A DNA stretch of 6,074 nucleotides from Methylomarinum sp. (lineage in GTDB: Bacteria; Pseudomonadota; Gammaproteobacteria; Methylococcales; Methylomonadaceae). Below the pieces are notes generated by a model. It was not told the origin of the DNA and ran no database searches. It saw nothing but the letters and a program-made list of their open reading frames with translations. How positions within the stretch are numbered: the stretch's first letter is position 1; every line of letters starts with the position of its first letter. Positions 1 through 6,074 of the stretch are shown here, piece after piece. The stretch covers positions 1 to 6,074 of the forward strand of contig WTAG01000389.1 in the NCBI GenBank assembly GCA_013139755.1. Direction: 5' to 3'. The position numbers and the translations under genes are program-made.

Positions 1-709
1 GTAAGGACAAAATAGTTCTCGCTACGGCTTTATCAATCGGCTTAAACTGATCAACATCAATCAGGTTTGGCAAAACAACAACCTTATTATTCTTGAATAG
101 AGTACTTTTCGCGGCACAATCTGCTAACCAATGGCTCAGTCCAACCACCGTCAAGTTTTTAAGCTTTGCATAGGTTTTAAGCTTGCGTTCAAGCACCTGC
201 TTGCTAGGATCATTTTCATCTATTGATGCCAAAACCTTACACTGACCACAACTGGTTTTATAACGCCCGCATTCCTCATCATAGTGACAGCCCCCTGTAA
301 AAGCCCACATATCATGTAGCGACCAAACAATAGGGGCTTTAATTGCGGCCAAATCTTCTATCCGCATCATTTCATGACAAATCCAATGCAAATGCACGAT
401 GTCAGGATCTATGGCATTGATGGTTTCCATGATTTTAGAAAAGCTAAGAAAAGATGGACTGAATAAAGTTTGGGTTTTATTTGGATAAGGCTTTAAGGGC
501 TCGAAAAACCGGTTTTGCAAATTCCTCAACCGGTTTTGGATTCGTCCAAAATTTTGCTCATAAGGGATCACTGTAAAATCATCGCTGAATTTACCGATCA
601 CCAACATTTCACTATTAACACCACTGTCTACAAGCACACGATGCAAACGATAGGCGGCTCTTGCGGCACCACCTGCAATATCGAAGGCGTTAACGATTAA
701 AATCTTCAT
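1..709 (-). CDS. GT4-type glycosyltransferase, N-terminal part (3' end cut by the window edge)
   Basis: Read by translating the minus strand: an open frame of 236 codons runs from ATG at 709 to the left edge. It begins MKILIVNAFDIAGGAARAAY, the usual N-terminal Rossmann opening of GT-B, GT4-like sugar transferases that take a nucleotide-sugar donor at the cytoplasmic face of the inner membrane. Further marks are DIVHLHW (about 103-109), VWSLHDMWAFTGGCHY (about 128-143) and VVLPNLIDVDQFKP (about 211-224), the link between the two GT-B domains. Four cysteines at 141, 147, 154 and 157 form a compact cluster that could bind a metal. The donor-binding C-terminal domain lies outside the window, so donor and linkage cannot be stated. 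The start ATG overlaps the stop of the upstream methyltransferase gene (ATGA, 4 nt), which suggests translational coupling. Family assignment is firm; substrate is unknown. Confidence 0.88.
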   Translation of the reverse strand, partial: MKILIVNAFDIAGGAARAAYRLHRVLVDSGVNSEMLVIGKFSDDFTVIPYEQNFGRIQNRLRNLQNRFFEPLKPYPNKTQTLFSPSFLSFSKIMETINAIDPDIVHLHWICHEMMRIEDLAAIKAPIVWSLHDMWAFTGGCHYDEECGRYKTSCGQCKVLASIDENDPSKQVLERKLKTYAKLKNLTVVGLSHWLADCAAKSTLFKNNKVVVLPNLIDVDQFKPIDKAVARTILSL

Positions 710-1554
710 GGTTTAAGAGCTTCTATATATAATGAATCTGGTTTATATACACTACCATCAGGTTCCGTATCTAAATTATAGTATGTCCAATTAGAAATAT
801 AACTTTCACTTGCGCTACGAACGACAATACCCTTAAAACCCAAATCTTTAAGAATTTTACCTAGCGAATAACCGTCATACATCCATTGATGATTCTCCCC
901 GCTCATACGAAAACGTCCAACCTGCAATGCTTTATATTCAGTGCCTAGCAACATAGATAAAATATGTTCACGCAGAACTTGCGGTCTGAATAAAACACCC
1001 ATTAGTTTTCGAATAATTGATTTTTTATTATCAATTTTCTGCTCAGTAACTAAAGGCATTCTTCGCCCTGATTCAATCAGCTTTCTCACCTCAGCTCCAC
1101 AACGCGCCACCACAAAACCCTCATTGGTGATTTCCTTCTGAAAAAGATATTCAGCCATTTCTCCACCCGAATGATTTCGTGTCACTTGGTCATACATTTC
1201 AAGTAAAATCCATTCATAGTTCTGTTGCGCTGAAAGCATGCCGTTTCTTGCCTCTTCAAGCGCAACAAGATATTCACGGACAATTGATTCTAAATCAGGA
1301 ATGGCAATTCTAATGACTGCGCCAGGTTTCATCACTCGAAAACATTCTTGCAGAAACTTGGGGACGTCGGCTTTATTAAAATGCTCTAATAAATGGGATT
1401 GATAAACCACATCATACGAACTATCAGGAAACGGAATCCCTTCAGTTAGATTGGCTGCAATTATTCTAGGGCCTGAAGACGTAAAATCTACATTTTGCCA
1501 ATCACTGTGAAATCGAGAACCACAACCTAAATTTAGTTTTTTTGAACCTAGCAT
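706..1554 (-). CDS. Class I SAM-dependent methyltransferase of the glycan cluster
   Basis: A 282-residue protein from ATG 1554. The SAM-binding motif I, KLNLGCGSRF, sits about residues 6-15 and is followed by an acidic residue in QNVDF (about 20-24). The motif YDVVYQSHLLEHF (about 47-59) and the post-motif MKPGAVIRIAIPDL (about 75-88) are typical of Methyltransf_11-type enzymes found in O-antigen and capsule loci. The rest (about 95-282) is a family-specific region that I cannot tie to a substrate. It probably methylates a sugar or a glycan end group, but a different acceptor is possible. Start choice: a longer form begins at TTG 1575, preceded by AGGAAG (1578-1583), and would overlap the upstream gene by 20 nt. 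The ATG at 1554 follows the upstream stop codon by one base (TAA-A-ATG), which fits coupled reinitiation, but it has no good Shine-Dalgarno sequence of its own. The start is therefore uncertain. Confidence 0.85.
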   Translation of the reverse strand: MLGSKKLNLGCGSRFHSDWQNVDFTSSGPRIIAANLTEGIPFPDSSYDVVYQSHLLEHFNKADVPKFLQECFRVMKPGAVIRIAIPDLESIVREYLVALEEARNGMLSAQQNYEWILLEMYDQVTRNHSGGEMAEYLFQKEITNEGFVVARCGAEVRKLIESGRRMPLVTEQKIDNKKSIIRKLMGVLFRPQVLREHILSMLLGTEYKALQVGRFRMSGENHQWMYDGYSLGKILKDLGFKGIVVRSASESYISNWTYYNLDTEPDGSVYKPDSLYIEALKP

Positions 1555-1555
1555 T

Positions 1556-2317
1556 TTATTCAACTTTAACCGCAATTCTTCCTGTGTAATCTATTCTATT
1601 GAGTAAAATTTTTATATTATTTTTCTCAATATACTCATCAACTCCTTTTCTTGCTCCTTGCCAGTGACCATAGTCATCTATGATCAGCACCCCACCTTTT
1701 ACAAGACGAGGAAATAAATGCTCCATCTCATGCTTAGTTGATTCATACCAATCAGTATCCAACCTCAACAATGCAATTTTATCAGGAGCACTAAATGGGA
1801 TTGTTTGTTCAACCATTCCCTTAACAAAATGAATTTTTTCGCTAGGATAGCCAATGCTATTGACTGCACTTTGAACCATATCTAAAGAAGCACAACACCA
1901 AACTGACTCCTCTTTCATTTTGTCTGATTGCTCTAAAAGAGTTTCAGCAGATACTCCTGCAATATCCACATCCTTTTCAGTTGGCGGAGTCATTCCTTCA
2001 AATGTATCAAATAAATATAAATTCCTACTTGAATCTCCCGAACTTAAAAGAATTTCTGCCACAGCCATCATGCTGCCACCTTTCCACACACCACACTCTA
2101 CAATATCCCCCTCAATTTTTTTCTCATGAATATACTTCACTGCATCACATAGCGCAAAAATCCGTTCAGGTGATGTCATTGTATAAGGCTTAACCTTTTT
2201 ATAAACTTCAATAAACGATGTAGGTACATCAGCGGAATATATTTCCTCATTCTGACATTGCACTTTATTAAAATTTAGTTTCCTTGCTATTTTCTTAATT
2301 TGTTGAGTTAAAAACAT
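1556..2317 (-). CDS. TylF/MycF-family O-methyltransferase
   Basis: A 253-residue protein of the family that includes macrocin O-methyltransferase TylF and mycinamicin O-methyltransferase MycF, which are metal-dependent and use SAM to methylate sugar hydroxyls. Marks, numbered from ATG 2317: YTMTSPERIFAL (about 45-56), the SAM motif VECGVWKGGSM (about 73-83), LYLFDTFEGM (about 100-109), LLRLDTDWYEST (about 183-194) and VLIIDDYGHW (about 210-219). The aspartates of LDTDWY and IDDY are the expected metal ligands and all are present. Length is normal for the family. A TTG at 2329 would add four residues, but it lies next to the AAGGA that serves ATG 2317, so the ATG is preferred. The gene is the first of the downstream block and is followed one base after its stop by the ATG of the next methyltransferase. 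A role in methylating a sugar of the surface glycan is inferred from context. Confidence 0.9.
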   Translation of the reverse strand: MFLTQQIKKIARKLNFNKVQCQNEEIYSADVPTSFIEVYKKVKPYTMTSPERIFALCDAVKYIHEKKIEGDIVECGVWKGGSMMAVAEILLSSGDSSRNLYLFDTFEGMTPPTEKDVDIAGVSAETLLEQSDKMKEESVWCCASLDMVQSAVNSIGYPSEKIHFVKGMVEQTIPFSAPDKIALLRLDTDWYESTKHEMEHLFPRLVKGGVLIIDDYGHWQGARKGVDEYIEKNNIKILLNRIDYTGRIAVKVE

Positions 2318-2321
2318 TACA

Positions 2322-2327
2322 TCCTTC
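2322..2327 (-). promoter_or_regulatory. Ribosome binding site of the TylF-like gene
   Basis: The minus strand reads GAAGGA four bases before ATG 2317. It overlaps the region just after the alternative TTG at 2329, so it cannot serve that codon and supports the ATG start. Confidence 0.6.
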
Positions 2328-2376
2328 AAGAGTTATTAAATAAATTAAAATTAGCTGTGTTTTTGAATAAAATCGT

Positions 2377-2472
2377 TTACGTATTGCCTAAAAATATAAA
2401 GGCTTTTTTCTTATTTAGTTTCAGCGTATTTTCGACAGAATCATGATCAGAACTTATAATGAGCTTAGTCAC
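2377..2472 (-). other. Short open frame in the intergenic gap, possible gene remnant
   Basis: The gap between the sulfotransferase stop (2465) and the TylF-like start (2317) holds no gene of normal size. One frame starts with GTG at 2472, overlapping the sulfotransferase stop, and runs 31 codons (beginning VTKLIISSDHDSVENTLKLN) to TAA at 2377. The same frame continues past that stop for another 16 codons or so to a TGA. There is no Shine-Dalgarno sequence before the GTG. The residue mix reads like real protein, so it may be the remains of a lost gene, but it is short enough to be chance. No promoter or terminator in the gap is convincing. Confidence 0.15.
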
Positions 2473-3379
2473 TAATTGAAACAAACAAACTTTTCTTCCA
2501 TTCTGTTAAATCCCTTGAAATTAAAGATTCTATAGCCTCTAGTTCAGATTGATACTTTTTCAAAAGTAATTCTCCAGTGGAGAAACTTAACTTTGACCAG
2601 TTTTGTTTATAAATTTTCATATTCATTTCAAACAGGTAATGAGCCATTTTACCAATCGCCTTATTATAAAAACGACGCTCAAAAGTGCGAAGTTTGAAGT
2701 GCAATGTGACACTTGCAGGACACATTTCAGCTTTATTATAAACTTTAATTGTTGGCACAAAACTTGGTTCGCATTCAAGAAAATGGTAAATATCTTGGAC
2801 AGTTTCAACAGATTTATTATTTAAATCATCCAACAAAATGACTTTGATTTGTTCCGCAGGAAAAGCATTAAAATAACGCTCTAACTGCTCATAATACAAT
2901 CCTGATTCAAAATACAGATAGTTATAATAATATTGCGGATTATGTTGATAAAATGAAACATCATATTTTCTTTCATTTTCAATCTCAAGAGCCCTTTCAA
3001 ATGGATACACTCTTTCGTAACCATGATTCACCATCCAACGATAAAGAGAATAGGCCCGATCCACTGGATTCCTTAGCACAATAATAATTTTCGCATCTGG
3101 AACTTCCTTGCGAATCCAATTGGCTGATTCTGGGGACGTCAAGTATGCGTTCGAAGCTTCACCAACAGCTTTACAGCATCCAGCACTTTTAAATAGTTGT
3201 AAATATTTATCATAATCCGTATGACCATAGCTATCACAATAATAGGATGGCTCTTTATCAACAATACTCTCTGGCATAAATACACCTGGATGCTGTTTAA
3301 GATACATCCATAGTGAAGTCGTACCTGTCTTTGCCGCTCCTACAATAAAAAAATTTGGTTTTATTACATCTTTTTTCAT
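2465..3379 (-). CDS. PAPS-dependent sulfotransferase
   Basis: A 304-residue cytoplasmic sulfotransferase expected to move a sulfuryl group from 3'-phosphoadenosine-5'-phosphosulfate to a hydroxyl or amino group, here most likely on a sugar. The 5'-phosphosulfate loop FFIVGAAKTGTTSLWMYL is at about 10-27. KEPSYY follows at about 42-47, GEASNAYL at about 73-80, and the 3'-phosphate-binding motif IIIVLRNPVDRAYSLYRW at about 98-115 with the expected Arg103 and Ser111. All key elements are present and the length matches bacterial Sulfotransfer-family proteins. It starts with ATG at 3379, sharing one base with the TAA of the acetyltransferase gene (TAATG), so it is probably translated by coupling. 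No signal peptide or membrane segment is seen. The acceptor is not deducible; sulfation of the exported polysaccharide is the contextual guess. The gene is followed by a gap of about 150 nt, the only sizeable break in this block. Confidence 0.92.
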   Translation of the reverse strand: MKKDVIKPNFFIVGAAKTGTTSLWMYLKQHPGVFMPESIVDKEPSYYCDSYGHTDYDKYLQLFKSAGCCKAVGEASNAYLTSPESANWIRKEVPDAKIIIVLRNPVDRAYSLYRWMVNHGYERVYPFERALEIENERKYDVSFYQHNPQYYYNYLYFESGLYYEQLERYFNAFPAEQIKVILLDDLNNKSVETVQDIYHFLECEPSFVPTIKVYNKAEMCPASVTLHFKLRTFERRFYNKAIGKMAHYLFEMNMKIYKQNWSKLSFSTGELLLKKYQSELEAIESLISRDLTEWKKSLFVSISD

Positions 3380-3750
3380 TAATCAAATACACTCCAGACA
3401 TTAATTGAAGAATCGCGTTTTAGTGCTTTTATTACTTTTGCAGGAGCACCTACTGCAATCGAGTTCGATGGAATATCTTTTGTAACAATACTACCAGCCC
3501 CTATAACTACATCATCACCAATTGAAACATTAGAAAGAATCGTTACATTAACTCCACACCAAACTCGATCACCAATTAAAATTTTTTCCGCAAATGGCTT
3601 TAGACTCAGCACATCATGAGAACCAGATACTAAAGTTAACCCTGAGGCAGCGAGGAAATCATTTCCTATCTGAATAACACCATGAGTTTCAATTCTAGAG
3701 TTTGCTCCTATAGCGCATCGCTCGCCCAGTATTAAATTATTAGAAGCCAC
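3379..3750 (-). CDS. Hexapeptide-repeat acetyltransferase, intact 3' portion of a probably frameshifted gene
   Basis: This frame encodes 123 residues of a left-handed beta-helix O-acetyltransferase (WbbJ/NodL/maltose acetyltransferase group), which uses acetyl-CoA to acetylate sugars. Hexapeptide rungs run through ILGERCAIGANSRIE, VIQIGNDFLA, KILIGDRVWCGVNVTILS and VSIGDDVVIGAGSIVTKDIP. The likely catalytic histidine is His45 in SGSHDV, and the closing motif NSIAVGAPAKVIKAL (about 97-110) is canonical. Such enzymes are usually about 170-220 residues, so the N-terminal third is missing. The frame starts at GTG 3750, nine bases after AGAAGG (3760-3765), so a short product could be made. However, the same frame upstream of the GTG still reads as protein (KLWIGRRFRL) until a TAA at 3793-3795, which argues that the GTG is not the original start. 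See the separate entry for the disrupted 5' part. The gene follows wzt and touches the sulfotransferase start by one base. A shortened enzyme may not fold or trimerise properly. Confidence 0.75.
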   Translation of the reverse strand: MASNNLILGERCAIGANSRIETHGVIQIGNDFLAASGLTLVSGSHDVLSLKPFAEKILIGDRVWCGVNVTILSNVSIGDDVVIGAGSIVTKDIPSNSIAVGAPAKVIKALKRDSSINVWSVFD

Positions 3751-3915
3751 TAAACGAAACCTTCTGCCAATCCAGAGTTTTTCCCGAATTTAACGCCCAA
3801 AAAATATAAAAAAAATTTTCTAAAAAAGATTCGATTCCCTCGGAACTAATAAATGTCCTTCTATCGCAGAGATAAACAGAAGCATTTAGCTCATTAATCC
3901 GTGAAAAATCACCAT
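3751..3915 (-). pseudogene. Disrupted 5' part of the acetyltransferase gene
   Basis: Translating the minus strand in the frame other than that of the 3' portion gives an unbroken, protein-like stretch: GDFSRINELNASVYLCDRRT, then FISSEGIESFLENFFYIFWA, then LNSGK. Removing one A from the five-A run (plus strand T-run 3778-3782) joins it exactly to LWIGRRFRLVASNN of the 3' portion, giving SGKLWIGRRFRL, a natural entry into the beta-helix. At the 5' end no ATG lies in that frame. An ATG at 3915, overlapping the wzt stop (ATGGTGA), is one frame off, and adding one T to the five-T run at about 3903-3908 would bring it in, giving MVIFSRINEL. The restored protein would be about 178 residues, the usual family length. 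So one or two single-base indels in short homopolymer runs explain the broken gene. Whether they are real mutations or assembly errors cannot be decided from this sequence. Confidence 0.55.
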
Positions 3916-5162
3916 GTTATTATTCCTGGCCCACAAATACCTTTCCAATCAGATGCCGAGGTTTTATCAGCTAACTTTCCTGAAAACACGACATTGAAAT
4001 TCAAAATATGTTCTTTTTTCTCAAATAATTGGTAGTTTCTTTTTGCTAGAGAAAAATCCATTGAGTATTTTCCTTGCGCCAATCCATAGGCTGGAATATG
4101 ACATTCCAATGTATCATGTACAATTAATGGTGTTTCAGAAAAAGCACTAGAGCTATGATGAATACACAAACCTTGCATATTATTTATTCGTAACCCGAGT
4201 TCGATATCTACTAAATTGTTTTTAGCTAACTCGAATATAATTTTTATTGGTTGATTCATCTTAAATGCCTCTCCCATACTATGTTCTTGTGTAATTTCGA
4301 TACGTCTTACATATGGATGTGAAAAATCAGATTGAGCTTCATAAACAAATACTTGCAAAGAACTACCTCCCATATAATGATGAATGACACTGTCAACATC
4401 AGAATTCTTTTGTAATTCTCCATGTTGCAACATAATTGCACTATTACATAACTCGGTTATAGCTGCCATATTATGGCTAACAAACAAGATAGTTCGGCCA
4501 TCATCAGCAACATCATTCATTTTACCCAAACATTTCTTTTGAAATGCAGCATCCCCGACTGCCAAAACCTCATCTACCACCAAAATTTCTGGCTCCAAAT
4601 GTGCCGCCACAGAAAAAGCCAGCCTGACATACATTCCACTGGAATAACGCTTCACTGGCGTATCTAAAAACTTATCTACTTCGGCAAAAGCGACGATTTC
4701 ATCAAACTTAGCTTTAATCTCTCGGCGGCTCATACCTAAAATAGCACCATTTAGATAGATATTTTCACGCCCTGTTAATTCTGGGTGAAAACCCGTGCCG
4801 ACTTCTAATAAACTAGCGATTCTTCCATTAATATGAATTTTTCCGCTGGTGGGTTCGGTGATGCGTGAAAGTACTTTTAATAGAGTTGATTTACCCGCAC
4901 CATTACGCCCGATGATGCCAACTTTATCGCCTTGGTTGATTTCAAAGTTAATATCTTTTAGCGCCCAGAATTCTTCCTGTGTTTGCTGGTCTAGCTGTGA
5001 GCCACTAAAAGGATGCCTTATTTTGTTGGCTATATTTTTACTGCCTTGTATCAGCGTGTCGCTAAAGGTTTCATAATTGCCTGATTTTCTCTCATGTCTA
5101 ATGATGTATTTTTTGCTGAGGTTTTCTACTTTTATGGCTATATTGGATGGTTTATTTGACAT
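3909..5162 (-). CDS. wzt: Wzt-type ABC transporter ATP-binding protein for polysaccharide export
   Basis: A 417-residue ATPase that drives export of a finished, lipid-linked polysaccharide across the inner membrane together with a Wzm-type permease. Numbered from ATG 5162, the nucleotide-binding domain has Walker A GRNGAGKST (about 85-93), the O-antigen exporter segment SLLEVGTGFHPELTGREN (about 117-134), signature YSSGM (about 173-177), Walker B ILVVDEVLAVGD (about 193-204) and the H-loop VSHN (about 228-231). All catalytic residues are present. The last 150 residues match the position and size of a Wzt C-terminal carbohydrate-binding domain, a beta-sandwich that in studied systems recognises a modified chain end. 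GTG at 5171 would give three more residues, but AGGTGG (5168-5173) covers it and is five bases from ATG 5162, which decides the start. The gene overlaps the upstream regulator-like gene by 11 nt. No permease gene is in the window. The 3' part is more AT-rich than the ATPase part. Confidence 0.93.
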   Translation of the reverse strand: MSNKPSNIAIKVENLSKKYIIRHERKSGNYETFSDTLIQGSKNIANKIRHPFSGSQLDQQTQEEFWALKDINFEINQGDKVGIIGRNGAGKSTLLKVLSRITEPTSGKIHINGRIASLLEVGTGFHPELTGRENIYLNGAILGMSRREIKAKFDEIVAFAEVDKFLDTPVKRYSSGMYVRLAFSVAAHLEPEILVVDEVLAVGDAAFQKKCLGKMNDVADDGRTILFVSHNMAAITELCNSAIMLQHGELQKNSDVDSVIHHYMGGSSLQVFVYEAQSDFSHPYVRRIEITQEHSMGEAFKMNQPIKIIFELAKNNLVDIELGLRINNMQGLCIHHSSSAFSETPLIVHDTLECHIPAYGLAQGKYSMDFSLAKRNYQLFEKKEHILNFNVVFSGKLADKTSASDWKGICGPGIITW

Positions 5163-6074
5163 GATATCCACCTGTTTTTGGTGCGCCTATAAAAAGTATT
5201 TTCCCTTGATCTTTAAGCCTTTTTAACTCTCTTTCTACTGTTCTTAAGGGCATATTTAAAGCTTCAGAAATATTATTGGCTTTAAGGTTAGGAGTATTTT
5301 TAATTATTTCATAAACGGAATTTACTCCGCCATTTACTCCGCCATTTACTCCGCCATTTACCCCGCCATCTTGTTTTTGTTTAAAGAGTATCACTTTAAA
5401 GCCATGCTGGAATTCCTCGAACACTGGTTCTAGGATGCCATGTTTATGGCATTCCTGTTTTATTCTGGCTATTCCTGACCCGTATTTCTCTATACTCCCG
5501 ACTTCCTTAAACATTTTTGCAAGTGCCTTGTTGCGACTTCGTGAAGAGTAGTTACCACTTTGTAATTTTTCAACAGTGAGATCATCATATAACTTACCAG
5601 GATTAAAAAACGTTATATGATCATCAAAAATCTTTACGATTGAGTCGCCACTGTCTCTATAATCCCTGTGTACAATCATGTTGGTGACAATTTCACGAAT
5701 AGCTTCTAATGGATAATCATACCGTTCTATTCGCTGAGGCTCGCCCGTAATAATGTACTCGACCATTAAATTTTTACGGATAAAGGTCAATGCTTTTTCC
5801 ACCTCAGTTAGTACATCAGTATTTAAACTTAGGCTATCAATAATCTTTGTTTCTGTTTTGAATCTACCGATTTGCATGCCAGTTAATGATGATATATTAC
5901 TGACAAAAAGCAAATACGCGCCGAATGTCAGTTGCTCATTTTTTATAAGCTCGTATTTTTTAAGAATACTAAAAATATCGTCATTAAACCTTTTGTCTTG
6001 ATAATGCTCTATTCTTTCAATGAGTTTTATTGCTTTATCTATTGATATATCTTCAAAATCATGCAGAGTATCAA
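5152..6074 (-). CDS. COG2865-type ATP-binding/winged-helix protein, 5' end cut by the window edge
   Basis: An open frame enters at the right edge and gives 306 residues to the TAA at 5152; the protein has no start codon here, so the true start lies outside. It matches the C-terminal part of the proteins often named putative transcriptional regulator or RecG-like, which carry an AlbA_2 (Schlafen-like) domain, a degenerate GHKL-type ATPase domain and a winged helix. Visible residues about 123-138 hold AIREIVTNMIVHRDY, with the expected Glu and Asn of the ATPase N-box; FFNPGKL is at about 155-161 and EKYGSGIARI at about 195-204. A linker of four GGVN units (about 236-251) leads to the C-terminal winged helix, with NNISEALNMPLRTVERELKRLK and GGYHVK at the end. 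The AlbA_2 domain would be beyond the edge. The gene's last codons supply the ribosome binding site of wzt. A DNA-binding regulatory role is inferred; the target is unknown. Confidence 0.85.
   Translation of the reverse strand, partial: DTLHDFEDISIDKAIKLIERIEHYQDKRFNDDIFSILKKYELIKNEQLTFGAYLLFVSNISSLTGMQIGRFKTETKIIDSLSLNTDVLTEVEKALTFIRKNLMVEYIITGEPQRIERYDYPLEAIREIVTNMIVHRDYRDSGDSIVKIFDDHITFFNPGKLYDDLTVEKLQSGNYSSRSRNKALAKMFKEVGSIEKYGSGIARIKQECHKHGILEPVFEEFQHGFKVILFKQKQDGGVNGGVNGGVNGGVNSVYEIIKNTPNLKANNISEALNMPLRTVERELKRLKDQGKILFIGAPKTGGYHVK
5168..5173 (-). promoter_or_regulatory. Ribosome binding site of wzt inside the upstream gene
   Basis: AGGTGG on the minus strand lies five bases before ATG 5162 and within the coding region of the preceding gene (its GGY codons). 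It sets the wzt start at 5162 and makes wzt translation likely to depend on transcription through the upstream gene. Confidence 0.7.
5321..5368. repeat. 12-bp tandem repeat, four copies, encoding (GGVN)4
   Basis: The plus strand shows tttactccgcca three times in a row (5321-5356), then a fourth copy (5357-5368) with one change, c for t at 5362. The unit is a multiple of three, so copy-number change would keep the frame. It encodes a flexible Gly-Gly-Val-Asn linker between the ATPase-like and winged-helix domains of the gene at 5152-6074. Similar GGVN-type linkers are known in this protein family. Confidence 0.95.

Noticed and set aside
515..700. Plus-strand open frame of 61 codons
   Set aside because: It lies wholly opposite the glycosyltransferase coding region, has no family signature, and the minus-strand frame is clearly the real gene.
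2386..2409. Terminator-like GCCT/AGGC hairpin followed by six T on the plus strand
   Set aside because: The stem has only four base pairs with a ten-base AT loop, and it points the wrong way for the minus-strand operon.
4473..5076. Plus-strand open frames opposite the ATPase gene
   Set aside because: They mirror the conserved Wzt motifs on the minus strand and have no independent support.
5321..5368. Short repeats as a possible CRISPR array or regulator binding sites
   Set aside because: The 12-bp units are directly adjacent with no spacers and encode a regular GGVN linker in frame.
5860..5913. TTG at 5913 as the true start of the regulator-like gene
   Set aside because: The same frame stays open for another 53 codons to the window edge and reads as protein (for example NEQLTFGAYLLFVSN), so the TTG is an internal leucine codon.
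5753..6001. Plus-strand open frame of 82 codons near the right edge
   Set aside because: It is antisense to the continuous COG2865-type frame, which runs to the right edge with recognisable family motifs.

Overview
The window is one stretch of a bacterial surface-polysaccharide locus (O-antigen/LPS or capsule type). Every supported gene is on the minus strand, so the operon reads from the right edge to the left. It is AT-rich. The gene families and Shine-Dalgarno-type starts fit a Gram-negative bacterium, probably a proteobacterium; the genus cannot be read from the sequence. The families with recognisable functions are an ABC polysaccharide exporter ATPase (Wzt type), a hexapeptide acetyltransferase, a sulfotransferase, a TylF-type O-methyltransferase, a second class I methyltransferase and a GT4-type glycosyltransferase.

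Layout in transcription order. (1) 6074-5152: the C-terminal part of a COG2865-type ATP-binding/winged-helix protein, cut by the right edge. (2) 5162-3909: Wzt-type ATPase, overlapping gene 1 by 11 nt. (3) 3915-3379: a hexapeptide acetyltransferase that looks frameshifted; only the 3' two thirds (from a GTG at 3750) is an intact frame. (4) 3379-2465: PAPS-dependent sulfotransferase, sharing one base with gene 3. (5) A gap of about 150 nt with no convincing gene. (6) 2317-1556: TylF/MycF-like O-methyltransferase. (7) 1554-706: class I SAM methyltransferase. (8) 709-1: glycosyltransferase, overlapping gene 7 by an ATGA junction and cut by the left edge.

How the genes fit together (inference): the glycosyltransferase helps build the glycan. 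The acetyltransferase, sulfotransferase and two methyltransferases would decorate it. Wzt powers export through the inner membrane and, through its C-terminal domain, may recognise a specific end group. The tight overlaps suggest two translationally coupled blocks separated by the gap at 2318-2464.

Most of the window is a familiar kind of locus. The points most worth a second look are the broken 5' end of the acetyltransferase, the regulator-like gene sitting where an exporter permease (wzm) would usually be expected, its in-frame 12-bp tandem repeat, and the combination of sulfotransferase and methyltransferases with a Wzt that has a long C-terminal domain. I see no RNA gene, CRISPR array, insertion sequence or credible terminator.
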